A stretch of 16,366 nucleotides of DNA from Streptosporangiaceae bacterium (GTDB taxonomy: Bacteria > Actinomycetota > Actinomycetes > Streptosporangiales > Streptosporangiaceae), in NCBI GenBank assembly GCA_030041195.1, contig JASHOI010000247.1, forward strand, positions 1 through 16,366, read 5' to 3'. The position numbers were made by a program, and so were the translations under genes. Shown here piece by piece: positions 6,170-13,152 of the stretch. The first letter of the stretch is position 1, and the number at the start of each line of letters is the position of its first letter. The notes under the pieces are model-generated. The model did no database searches and was not told the origin of the DNA. It saw only the letters and a list, made by a program, of their open reading frames with translations.

Positions 6170-6976
6170 TCACGGGGTCTCGAAGTGGTACCCCTCATCC
6201 AGCAGCCGGGGCAGGACGATGCGCAGCGCCGCGACCGTCTCGGACCGGTTGCCGCCACCGTCGTGCTCCAGGATGATCGATCCGGGCTGGGTGTTCGTCA
6301 TGATGTTCCTGACGATGCTGCGCACGCCGGGCAGCGACCAGTCGCGTGGATCAACCGACCAGTCCAGCGGGACCATCTTCATCCGCTCGCACTGCCTGAT
6401 CACGGCCCGTGACCATGCCCCGTACGGGGCGCGGAACAGGCCCGGGTGTACCCCGGTCGCCGCCTCGATCGCCTCGCTGGCCCGGGTCAGCTCGTCGCGC
6501 ACTCTGGGCACCCGCATGCCGACCAGGTCGGAATGCGTCCAGGTGTGGTTGCAGATCTTGTGGCCGGCCTCGGCAACCGTCCGGGCCAGCTGCGGGTAGG
6601 CAGCCACGTGCAGGCCGATCATGGAGAACGTGGCGGTCACGTTATATCTGTGGAGCACGCGCAGTACCTGCGGCGTGTAGACCGGATCCGGGCCGTCGTC
6701 GATGGTCAGCGCGATCGCCTTGGCAGCGTCGTTGATGTAGTACAGCGGCTGGTTCAGCGGATAGGAAGGGACGCGATAAACGGGAACATCGCGATGAGCC
6801 GGGAGCGGGCGCTTGGCCGCGATGCTGTGCCGAGCCGCCGTCTCGGCCGGCCGGCCGAGCCCGAGCCGGGCCGCGGGCACGCTGGTCAGCACGATGCCGC
6901 CGACCGCCAGGAGGACCCGCCGGCGGTTTACGAACGTAACCGAGCAGCTGTCGTCGTACGGCGTAACCTCGGCCAT
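6170..6976 (-). CDS. Polysaccharide deacetylase (NodB homology domain) with Tat-like N-terminus
   Basis: A 268-residue carbohydrate esterase family 4 protein. All NodB motifs are present: LTIDDGPDP (motif 1, D93 and D94), HTWTHSD (motif 2, metal ligands H144 and H148), RAPYG (motif 3, R182), DWSVDPRDW (motif 4) and ILEHDGG (motif 5, H238). Such enzymes remove N- or O-acetyl groups from peptidoglycan, chitin-like or other envelope glycans outside the membrane. The N-terminus has NRRRVLL (residues 17-23) followed by a hydrophobic segment (21-40), a twin-arginine-like export signal or anchor. ATG 6976 has GGGGGT 6 nt upstream and places the arginines correctly; a GTG at 7042 would add 22 residues without a clear site. 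It lies 36 bp before the polymerase gene on the same strand, so transcription is probably shared. Confidence 0.87.
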   Translation of the reverse strand: MAEVTPYDDSCSVTFVNRRRVLLAVGGIVLTSVPAARLGLGRPAETAARHSIAAKRPLPAHRDVPVYRVPSYPLNQPLYYINDAAKAIALTIDDGPDPVYTPQVLRVLHRYNVTATFSMIGLHVAAYPQLARTVAEAGHKICNHTWTHSDLVGMRVPRVRDELTRASEAIEAATGVHPGLFRAPYGAWSRAVIRQCERMKMVPLDWSVDPRDWSLPGVRSIVRNIMTNTQPGSIILEHDGGGNRSETVAALRIVLPRLLDEGYHFETP

Positions 6977-7214
6977 TGACACCCCCAGCGCCATGAGCGC
7001 CGCATTGCGACCCAGTGCCTCGATTGCCGCACGTCTGGACACGTGCCGCTTTGTAAGTCATCGTGATCATGGTGCGGGAATTGGCACAGGAAACGAAGCA
7101 AGTCCTTCGGTGTGTCGCCCCTTTTCCGGCCCGACAGCCCGCCCCTGCCGATTAATCCGCACCGCCCGAACCGTCTAACACCTAGGTACTGACGGCAACA
7201 GGAAGGGCATGACG
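6977..7214. promoter_or_regulatory. Divergent spacer between deacetylase and SRPBCC genes
   Basis: About 238 bp that must hold promoters for both divergent units. It contains an 8-bp palindrome ACCTAGGT (7180-7187) and the AGGAAGG ribosome-binding site (7200-7206) for the gene starting at 7215. No convincing -35/-10 pair or coding frame is seen. Confidence 0.3.
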
Positions 7215-7709
7215 ATGGCAGACGGAATCGTGTCGGTCTCCCGGCGCATCGAGGCACCCGCGGAACAGCTGTTCGCGCTGCTCGCCGACTCCGCGAACCA
7301 CCCGCTGATCGACGGCTCGGGCATGGTGCGCGAACCGGCCCCGGCCGTCAGGCTGTCGCGAACCGGCGACACGTTCCTGATGAACATGTACCACGACAGG
7401 TTCGGTGATTACCAGATGCACAACGAGGTGGTCGAGTGCGAGGCCGGCCGCCGGCTGGTGTGGGAGCCGACGCGGGTGGCGGGTTCCTCGCAAGAGCAGG
7501 AAGCCATCGGCGACCCGGACCGGTACCGGTGGGGTTACGAGTTCTATTCCGACGGCCCCGGTGCCACCCTGGTCACCGAGACGTTCGACTGCAGCCGTTC
7601 CCCGGAGGAACTGCGCAAGGCGGTCCGGGACGGCGAAGGGTGGCGGGACGCCATTACCGCGTCGCTGGTCAGGCTGGAGCTCCTGGCAAAGGCCGCAGGC
7701 CCAGCATGA
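7215..7709 (+). CDS. SRPBCC (START/Bet v1-like) family protein
   Basis: A 164-residue protein with the SRPBCC pattern: an opening strand VSVSRRIEAPAEQLFALLAD (residues 7-26), central strands around HNEVVECEAGRRLVWEP, WGYEFYSDGPGATLVTETFD, and a long C-terminal amphipathic helix. The fold encloses a hydrophobic pocket; actinomycete members include polyketide cyclases, lipid carriers and many proteins of unknown ligand. The GEGWRDAI..SL.RLE tail is usual for the general SRPBCC group. AGGAAGG (7200-7206) is 8 nt from ATG 7215 but only 2 nt from ATG 7209, hence the chosen start. The methyltransferase follows after 19 bp, so the two are probably co-transcribed. Ligand unknown. Confidence 0.8.
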   Translation: MADGIVSVSRRIEAPAEQLFALLADSANHPLIDGSGMVREPAPAVRLSRTGDTFLMNMYHDRFGDYQMHNEVVECEAGRRLVWEPTRVAGSSQEQEAIGDPDRYRWGYEFYSDGPGATLVTETFDCSRSPEELRKAVRDGEGWRDAITASLVRLELLAKAAGPA

Positions 7710-7728
7710 CCAGCGTGCAAAGGCGATG

Positions 7729-8589
7729 ATGGCTGCGGACAAAGACCACGAGGCGCCGTCGCTGTCTTCGCTGCGCCGCGAAGCCCGCACGATCTTCGGC
7801 AGCGACGCCCAAGGCTACGAGACGGGTCGGCCCGACTACCCCGCCGATGTGTATGACATCCTCGCCGCACGCTGCGGCCTGCGGGCGGGCGCATCGGTGG
7901 TGGAGATCGGTGCCGGGACCGGGCTCGTCACCCGCAGGCTCGTGGCGGCGGGCGCTCGGGTGGTCGCCGTCGAGCCAGACCAGAACATGGCCGCGCACCT
8001 GGCGGCCGCCCTCGGCAGCAACGTGGCGATCATCCGCGGGACATTCGAGCAAGCGGCGCTGCCGCAGGACGGATTCGATCTCGCCGTGGCGGCCACTTCG
8101 TTCCACTGGGTGGACCAGGGGACCGGGCTTCCCAAACTCGGCCGGGTCATAAGACCGGGAGGATGGGCCGCAGTGTGGTGGACCATCTTCGATGACCCCG
8201 GCCGCCCGGACTCCTTCCGGGATGCGCTCGGTGCCCGGACCGGTGATGGCGACCCTGGCTGGCAGCGCAATTCCCAGTTCCAGCTGGACGAGGCGGCCCG
8301 CCGCCGCGACCTCGCCGAACTGGCCGGGCTGACCGACGTGAGCGGGAACCTGATCCGCTGGACGGCGGTGCTGGACACCGTGCAACTGCGAGCCCTCTAT
8401 GCCTCGATGATCAGGATCCGCCGGCTGCCAGCCGGCGACCGGCGGCGCGTCCTGGACCAGATCTCCCTGCTGGCCGAGGACGACTTCGCCGGCCGGGTCG
8501 AGCGGCCGTTCATCACGGCGATGTACACCGGCCGCCGGCCGACGCGGGGTGGCACGGCCTCGCCGGGAATACCGCGGGATCTTAGTTAG
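7729..8589 (+). CDS. Class I SAM-dependent methyltransferase
   Basis: A 286-residue Rossmann-fold methyltransferase. Motif I VVEIGAGTGLVTRRL (57-71) binds S-adenosylmethionine, AVEPDQNM (80-87) gives the acidic residue for the ribose, GTFEQAALPQDGFDLAVAA (104-122) covers motifs II-III, and VIRPGGWAAVWW (140-151) is the post-motif strand. The segment GYETGRPDYP (29-38) is the usual N-terminal cap of small-molecule methyltransferases of this group. The acceptor cannot be read from sequence. AAAGG (7719-7723) is 5 nt upstream of ATG 7729; ATG 7726 is an alternative. It is 19 bp downstream of the SRPBCC gene; the MFS exporter begins 86 bp further on, so a three-gene unit is possible. Confidence 0.85.
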   Translation: MAADKDHEAPSLSSLRREARTIFGSDAQGYETGRPDYPADVYDILAARCGLRAGASVVEIGAGTGLVTRRLVAAGARVVAVEPDQNMAAHLAAALGSNVAIIRGTFEQAALPQDGFDLAVAATSFHWVDQGTGLPKLGRVIRPGGWAAVWWTIFDDPGRPDSFRDALGARTGDGDPGWQRNSQFQLDEAARRRDLAELAGLTDVSGNLIRWTAVLDTVQLRALYASMIRIRRLPAGDRRRVLDQISLLAEDDFAGRVERPFITAMYTGRRPTRGGTASPGIPRDLS

Positions 8590-8675
8590 TTCGCATTAAG
8601 CAACTAGCTTCGTCCACTCTGCCCGGCCGCGGGCCAATCCGTGCTGGCAGCAGGGCCACCTCAGGGAGGATGTTC

Positions 8676-10421
8676 ATGCCGCTTGCTTCCGCGCACTACA
8701 AGTGGATCGCGCTGTCGAACACCACGCTCGGCATGCTGATGGCCACGGTCAACGCCTCCATCATGCTGATCGCGCTGCCCGACATCTTCCGCGGCATCGG
8801 CGTCAATCCCCTGCAGCCTGGCAACACCAGCCTGCTGCTCTGGCTGATCATGGGCTACCTGGTGGTGACCGCGGTACTGGTGGTCAGTTTCGGGCGGCTC
8901 GGCGACATGTTCGGCCGGGTCCGGATGTTCAATCTGGGCTTCGCGCTGTTCGCCCTGTTTTCCATCATGCTGTCGGTGACCTGGCTGCACGGGACCGCAG
9001 CAGCCTGGTGGCTGATCGGCATGCGGATCCTGCAGGGCGTCGGCGGGGCAATGCTGATGGCCAACTCCGGCGCGATCCTCACCGATGCCTTCCCGGCCAA
9101 CGAGCGCGGCCTGGCGCTGGGGCTGAACCAGGTGGCCGGCATCGCGGGCTCGTTCATCGGGCTGGTGCTCGGCGGCGTGCTCGGCCCGCTGAGCTGGCGG
9201 TATGTGTTCCTGGTCTCGGTCCCGTTCGGGGTGCTGGGCGCGATCTGGTCCTACCTGAAGCTCCAGGAGCGCGGCATCCGCCGCCCGGCCAGGCTGGACT
9301 GGGCAGGCAACGTGACCTTCGCCGCCGGCCTGATCGCGGTCCTCGTCGGCATCACCTACGGCATTCAGCCCTACGGCGGCCACACGATGGGCTGGACCAG
9401 CCCGCTGGTGCTCGGCCTGATCACAGCGGGTCTGGCGGTCCTGGCGATCTTCGCCGTGATCGAGACGCGGGTCGAGGAGCCCATGTTCCGTCTGGCCCTG
9501 TTCCGGATCCGCGCGTTCACCGCGGGGAACATGGCCAGCCTGCTGTCCAGTCTCGGCCGCGGCGGCCTGATGTTCATCCTGATCATCTGGCTGCAGGGTA
9601 TCTACCTGCCGATCCACGGCTACAGCTTCAGCGACACCCCGCTGTGGGCGGGCATCGCGATGCTGCCACTGACCGTCGGCTTCCTGATCGCCGGCCCGGT
9701 CTCCGGCTGGCTGTCGGACCGCTTCGGCGCCCGGCCGTTCTCCACCGGCGGCATGGTACTCGCCGCCGGATCGTTCCTGCTGCTCCAGCTGCTGCCGGTT
9801 GACTTCGTGTACTGGCAGTTCGCTGGCATCCTGCTGCTGAACGGTATCGGCATGGGCCTGTTCGCCTCGCCGAACCGCGCAGCGATCATGAACAGCCTGC
9901 CGCCCGAGCGGCGCGGCGTCGGCGCCGGGATGAGCGCGACGTTCCAGAACTCGGCCATGGTGCTGTCGATCGGCGTCTTCTTCACGCTGATCATCCTCGG
10001 ACTGGCCTCGGCCCTGCCGAGCGCGCTCACGCACGGCCTGGTCGCTCAGGGCGTGCCGCGCGCGGACGCGGCGCGGGTCGCAGCGCTGCCGCCGGTTTCG
10101 ATCATGTTCGCCGCGCTGCTCGGCTACAACCCGGTGCGGACGCTGCTCGGGCACGTGATCAGCAAGCTGCCGGCCAGCCACGCTGCCTACCTCACCGGCC
10201 ACACGTTCTTCCCGTCGCTGATCTCCGCGCCGTTCCAGCACGGGCTGGACATCGCGTTTGACTTCGCGATCGCTGCCTGCCTGATCGCGGCCGTCGCCTC
10301 GCTGCTGCGCGGCCGCAGGTACGTGCACGAACTGCACGGCGCAGCGGCGGAGCCGGCCAGCGAATCGGAGCCTGTCGCGCCGCAGCCGGCCGCGGCCAGC
10401 CCTCGCAGCCGACTCCGCTAG
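8676..10421 (+). CDS. MFS transporter, DHA2-type (14 transmembrane segments) drug:H+ antiporter-like
   Basis: A 581-residue membrane transporter with the two-domain MFS layout. Motif A, GRLGDMFGRVRM, follows the second segment, and the antiporter-type motif in segment 5 reads GIAGSFIGLVLGGVLG. The first segment has TVNASIMLIALP where most DHA2 members have LDxTIVNVALP, so the conserved Asp is Asn (N26). There are about 14 hydrophobic segments, a large loop before the last one (about residues 455-525), and a Pro/Ala-rich cytosolic tail. Such proteins export lipophilic drugs or metabolites using the proton gradient. GGGAGG (8664-8669) lies 6 nt before ATG 8676; an ATG at 8670 touches the site and was rejected. 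Its TAG overlaps the stop of the convergent GNAT gene. Substrate unknown. Confidence 0.88.
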   Translation: MPLASAHYKWIALSNTTLGMLMATVNASIMLIALPDIFRGIGVNPLQPGNTSLLLWLIMGYLVVTAVLVVSFGRLGDMFGRVRMFNLGFALFALFSIMLSVTWLHGTAAAWWLIGMRILQGVGGAMLMANSGAILTDAFPANERGLALGLNQVAGIAGSFIGLVLGGVLGPLSWRYVFLVSVPFGVLGAIWSYLKLQERGIRRPARLDWAGNVTFAAGLIAVLVGITYGIQPYGGHTMGWTSPLVLGLITAGLAVLAIFAVIETRVEEPMFRLALFRIRAFTAGNMASLLSSLGRGGLMFILIIWLQGIYLPIHGYSFSDTPLWAGIAMLPLTVGFLIAGPVSGWLSDRFGARPFSTGGMVLAAGSFLLLQLLPVDFVYWQFAGILLLNGIGMGLFASPNRAAIMNSLPPERRGVGAGMSATFQNSAMVLSIGVFFTLIILGLASALPSALTHGLVAQGVPRADAARVAALPPVSIMFAALLGYNPVRTLLGHVISKLPASHAAYLTGHTFFPSLISAPFQHGLDIAFDFAIAACLIAAVASLLRGRRYVHELHGAAAEPASESEPVAPQPAAASPRSRLR

Positions 10422-11158
10422 CCCACCGCGGCGGCGGCGACCGCCCGGTAACGCATCCCAAGGTCGCGGTACAGGCGGCGCGCCGTGTGGTTCCAGTCCT
10501 CGACCATCAGCGCCGCCGCCTCGTGCTGGTGCAGCGCTTCGGCGAGCACGAAGGAACCGATCCGGCGGCCGAGGCCCTGCCCGCGGCCCTCGGGGTGCAC
10601 GGCGATCCCGGCGATCAGCGCGACGTCCGGCGCCGACCAGGCCAGCGCGCCCGTGGCGACGAGCCGGCCGGACGCGTCGCGCACCCCCGCCCAGCGTTCG
10701 ACGCCCGCCACTCCCGGCCTGGCGAGCGAGTCCGGGAAGCTTTCTTGCAGCAGCACGGCGACCTCGGGCAGGTCGGCGTCGGGGAGCCACTCCGCGCCAT
10801 CGTGCCGCGGTGGCGGCGCGGCCGGGCGCCAGCTGTCCATCCAGCCGAACGTCGCCACGCGGACCAGCGCGGGTATCTCGCCGGTGAGCGCGCCGATCAG
10901 CTCGCGATCCCCCAGCGGCCGGTAGCTGGGGCCGACCAGGTCAAGGACGTCGCCGGCCAGGGTGACCGCGGCCGCGTGCGGGCCGTGCACCGCGAGCCGG
11001 TCCCGCGTTGCCAGGCCGGGCCCGGCGACGGCAACCGCTCGGCCGTCGCCGCTGCACCAGGCGCGGCAGCGCCCGTCCAGCCCCTGAGCGGCCCACCGGC
11101 ACAAGGTGTCGTCGCCGCACCTGGCCACGAGCTCCGCGTGATCACGGATCCGGATCAT
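10418..11158 (-). CDS. GNAT family N-acetyltransferase
   Basis: A protein of 246 residues from ATG 11158. The C-terminal half is a clear GNAT domain: VALIAGIAVHPEGRGQGLGRRIG carries the acetyl-CoA pyrophosphate loop GRGQGLG, and WNHTARRLYRDLGMRYR is the motif B end with the usual N..A..LY..LGF-like pattern. The N-terminal 110 residues resemble a degenerate second GNAT-like or lid domain found in FR47-like actinomycete proteins. Acceptor unknown. AGGATGG (11164-11170) is 5 nt before ATG 11158; ATG 11167 is possible but has no spacing for a site. It is divergent from the VOC gene with under 40 bp between starts, and it is convergent with the MFS gene, sharing CTAG at the stops. Confidence 0.85.
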   Translation of the reverse strand: MIRIRDHAELVARCGDDTLCRWAAQGLDGRCRAWCSGDGRAVAVAGPGLATRDRLAVHGPHAAAVTLAGDVLDLVGPSYRPLGDRELIGALTGEIPALVRVATFGWMDSWRPAAPPPRHDGAEWLPDADLPEVAVLLQESFPDSLARPGVAGVERWAGVRDASGRLVATGALAWSAPDVALIAGIAVHPEGRGQGLGRRIGSFVLAEALHQHEAAALMVEDWNHTARRLYRDLGMRYRAVAAAAVG

Positions 11159-11184
11159 CACTTCCATCCTGATGCCTGCGTGCC

Positions 11185-11190
11185 TATGCT
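11185..11190 (+). promoter_or_regulatory. -10 element for leaderless start of the VOC gene
   Basis: TATGCT fits TANNNT and ends 6 nt before ATG 11197, which has no Shine-Dalgarno. The -35 position (about 11162-11167) reads TTCCAT, a weak match. Confidence 0.4.
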
Positions 11191-11196
11191 TGCGCG

Positions 11197-11589
11197 ATGC
11201 ATCTCGGCCTGGTGACCGTCGTGGTGACGGAATACGACCCGGCGATCGAATTCTTCACTGGCGTGCTCGGCTTCGAGCTTGCCGAGGATCATCCCGAACT
11301 GACCAACGACGGGCGCCCCAAGCGATGGGTGGTGGTGCGGCCACCTGGCGCCGCGACCGGCCTGTTGCTGGCCAAGGCGGACGGACCAGACCAGGCTGCG
11401 GCGGTCGGGAACCAGGTCGCCGGGCGGGTGGGATTCTTCCTGCACGTCGACGACTTCGACGAGGCTTACCAGCGGATGTCCGCCGCCGGAGTCCGGTTCA
11501 CCCGGCCACCGCGCTCAGAACCTTACGGGCGCGTCGCCGTGTTTCTCGACGTCGCCGGGAACAAGTGGGATCTCATCGAGCCGGCGTAG
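11197..11589 (+). CDS. VOC superfamily (glyoxalase/bleomycin-resistance-like) protein
   Basis: A 130-residue single-chain VOC protein with the two beta-alpha-beta-beta-beta modules: HLGLVTVVVTEYDPAIEFFT with VLGFEL in the first, and GRVGFFLHVDDFDEAYQRM, GRVAVFLDVAGNKWDLIEP in the second. Potential metal ligands are H in FFLHVDD and the terminal E in LIEPA; the first-strand His of glyoxalase I is not at the usual place (LGLVTVVV), so a metal-free binding role or a different ligand set is possible. The family includes glyoxalases, dioxygenases and antibiotic-binding proteins; nothing selects one here. The likely leaderless start is described at 11185-11190. A GNAT-like gene follows after 25 bp. 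Confidence 0.85.
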   Translation: MHLGLVTVVVTEYDPAIEFFTGVLGFELAEDHPELTNDGRPKRWVVVRPPGAATGLLLAKADGPDQAAAVGNQVAGRVGFFLHVDDFDEAYQRMSAAGVRFTRPPRSEPYGRVAVFLDVAGNKWDLIEPA

Positions 11590-11614
11590 CCGGGGCACCT
11601 GAAATACTGGCGCG

Positions 11615-12373
11615 GTGGACCTTCAGGTTGTCCGCTACAGCGAGCGGCCGGAACTATGGGACGACATCAGCGATCTCTCCGGCGAGGTCTGGCCCGAGTA
11701 CAACGTGCACGGCGAGGTCCTCGATCGCTACTGGGCGCAGCTGTACGACGTGTTCCCGGAGTGGCAGTTCGTGCTCTACGATCCCGGCGAGCAGACGGTC
11801 CTGGCCGAGGGCCAGACCATCCCCGTGGCCTGGGACGGCACCGACACGGGCCTTGGGCCCGGGATCGACGCGACCCTGACAGCCGCCTTCGAACTGCGCG
11901 CCGCGGGCGGGCGGGCCACGGCGGCCAGCGCGCTGGCGGCCAAGATCCCGCCAAGACACCAGGGCAGGCGCCTGTCCGGCGTGCTGCTGACGGCGATGGC
12001 AGGCCTGGCCCGCGAGGCCGGGCTTGATCACCTGATCGCGCCGGTGCGCCCCAGCCGCAAGGACCGCTACCCCACGATCCCGATCGAGCGGTATGCGCGC
12101 TGGACCCGCCCGGATGGGGAACCGTTCGACCCGTGGGTGCGGGTGCACACCAGCCTCGGTGCCCGGATCGGGCCGGTCATCCCCCGCTCGCTGCACATCG
12201 CCGGCAGCGTCGGGGAATGGGAGTCCTGGACCGGTATGCAGTTCCCGGAGAGCGGGGACTACGTGTTCCCGGCCGGCCTTGCCACCGTGCACATCGACCG
12301 GGAGGCGGACGCCGGGGAGTACTGGGAGCCCAACATCTGGATCATCCACCGGACCGGCGCGGCCGCGGAGTAG
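11615..12373 (+). CDS. GNAT-like N-acetyltransferase (actinomycete long form)
   Basis: A 252-residue protein. IPPRHQGRRLSGVLLTAMAG (111-130) is a recognisable acetyl-CoA-binding loop and helix, with QGRRLS in place of the classic Q/RxxGxG/A. The segment PVRPSRKDRYP (143-153) and RYARWTRPDGEPFDPWVRVH (159-178) are blocks I know from a GNAT-like actinomycete family of unknown substrate. The N-terminus is acidic and rich in Trp and Tyr. The GTG start at 11615 has no ribosome-binding site; AATACT 6 nt upstream is a -10-like hexamer, and translation may also depend on the VOC gene 25 bp upstream. It is convergent with the membrane protein gene, 12 bp between stops. Acetyl transfer is a family inference. 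Confidence 0.72.
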   Translation: MDLQVVRYSERPELWDDISDLSGEVWPEYNVHGEVLDRYWAQLYDVFPEWQFVLYDPGEQTVLAEGQTIPVAWDGTDTGLGPGIDATLTAAFELRAAGGRATAASALAAKIPPRHQGRRLSGVLLTAMAGLAREAGLDHLIAPVRPSRKDRYPTIPIERYARWTRPDGEPFDPWVRVHTSLGARIGPVIPRSLHIAGSVGEWESWTGMQFPESGDYVFPAGLATVHIDREADAGEYWEPNIWIIHRTGAAAE

Positions 12374-12385
12374 CCGCCTGCGCGT

Positions 12386-12883
12386 TCAGCTGAACTGGCC
12401 CGAGCGCGGCGAGCCGACCGGTGCGAGGCCCATGCGGCTCGCTCGATACTGAGAGACGAGCCGCTGCACGCCCAGGCTGACAGCCAGGTACAGGACCACC
12501 GTCGCGGTGCCCACGCCGCCGTTGCTCCCGTGACCGTGCGCGACCAGCGCGTCGTAGCCGAGGTGCACGGCAATCGCGATGATCCACAGCGCGGCGGTTA
12601 GCCAGTTGCCCTTGGACCAGATCTGGCCGTCCTGGCTCCAGAGCCGCACCGTGCTGGCCCGCAACACGCCGAACACGGCCGCGAGCACCAGGCTGCCGCC
12701 GAGGGCGGCGTAGGTTCCCGGGCCGCCGTGGTACTTCTGCAGGTAGTCGACGGTCTCGACCACGCCGATGATCGCCAGGATCAGCATCAGCCGCAGCCCG
12801 CGCGCGTTGATCGGCCGGGCGACAAGGTTCCGGTAGATCACCAGGCCAAGAACGGCGACCCCAAGGACGATTTCGATGGCCAC
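12386..12883 (-). CDS. Small integral membrane protein with five predicted helices, unknown function
   Basis: A 165-residue protein starting at GTG 12883, with GAGGAGG 5 nt upstream. Hydrophobic segments fall at about residues 2-19, 31-50, 62-80, 94-114 and 126-146, separated by short charged loops such as RNLVARPINARGLR. The sequence resembles DUF1453/CcdC-like actinomycete membrane proteins by this RP(I/V).RGLR loop, but I do not recognise it firmly. A longer ATG start at 12934 would add a polar 17-residue lead and lose the ribosome-binding site. It is divergent from drrA-like gene across 269 bp. No partner or substrate can be inferred. Confidence 0.65.
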   Translation of the reverse strand: MAIEIVLGVAVLGLVIYRNLVARPINARGLRLMLILAIIGVVETVDYLQKYHGGPGTYAALGGSLVLAAVFGVLRASTVRLWSQDGQIWSKGNWLTAALWIIAIAVHLGYDALVAHGHGSNGGVGTATVVLYLAVSLGVQRLVSQYRASRMGLAPVGSPRSGQFS

Positions 12884-12930
12884 GGTTGCCTCCTCAGGCG
12901 CTGCGGTGGCCGGCCTCGACGACGCACCGC

Positions 12931-12951
12931 GCACCGCGTTCCTCGCGGTGC
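12931..12951. repeat. 8-bp perfect hairpin
   Basis: GCACCGCG (12931-12938) and CGCGGTGC (12944-12951) pair exactly around TTCCT. It lies about 48 bp upstream of the membrane-protein start on the minus strand, in a likely leader region. Confidence 0.5.
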
Positions 12952-13010
12952 CATCTCAAGCTAACGCGGTGTGCGCCCGCCGGCCCGTGCGCTCCGTCCT
13001 GATCCGCCCG

Positions 13011-13022
13011 TGACAGATGTCA
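13011..13022. promoter_or_regulatory. TGACA-GA-TGTCA dyad, candidate operator
   Basis: Perfect 5-bp inverted repeat with a 2-bp centre, about 130 bp before the ABC transporter start. Size fits a dimeric regulator such as a NarL/LuxR or TetR protein; none is encoded beside it. Confidence 0.35.
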
Positions 13023-13152
13023 TGGGCGAGCGCCGATGAGTTTGCGGCCGGGGACTCGTCGGCTGATTATGCATTCGCCCGTGTCGGCTAGGTGCCGGTA
13101 GGTTCGGTGCGCGGGGTATTCACGGGCCATGCGCCCGTTAGGGGAGGAAACT

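Larger units (their letters stand above)
12884..13152. promoter_or_regulatory. Divergent regulatory spacer before the DrrAB-type operon
   Basis: Holds a perfect 8-bp hairpin (12931-12951), a 12-bp dyad (13011-13022) and several TAGGT hexamers (for example TAGGTT at 13099-13104) that could be -10 elements for the rightward ABC genes. The GGGGAGG at 13141-13147 is the drrA-like ribosome-binding site. No coding frame is convincing. Confidence 0.4.

Noticed and set aside
5040..6173. Minus-strand frame of 377 codons overlapping the polymerase gene in another register
   Set aside because: Arg/Gly/Pro-rich with no motifs; the LigD-type frame accounts for the region.
8626..8640. Short GC hairpin (GCCCG/CGGGC, 4-nt loop) after the methyltransferase gene
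   Set aside because: Only 5 bp of stem with no U tract in very GC-rich DNA; expected by chance.
8661..10790. Long open frame of 709 codons antisense to the MFS gene
   Set aside because: Its translation is Arg/Gln/Asp/His-rich low-complexity typical of antisense frames in GC-rich DNA; the plus strand encodes a clear MFS protein.
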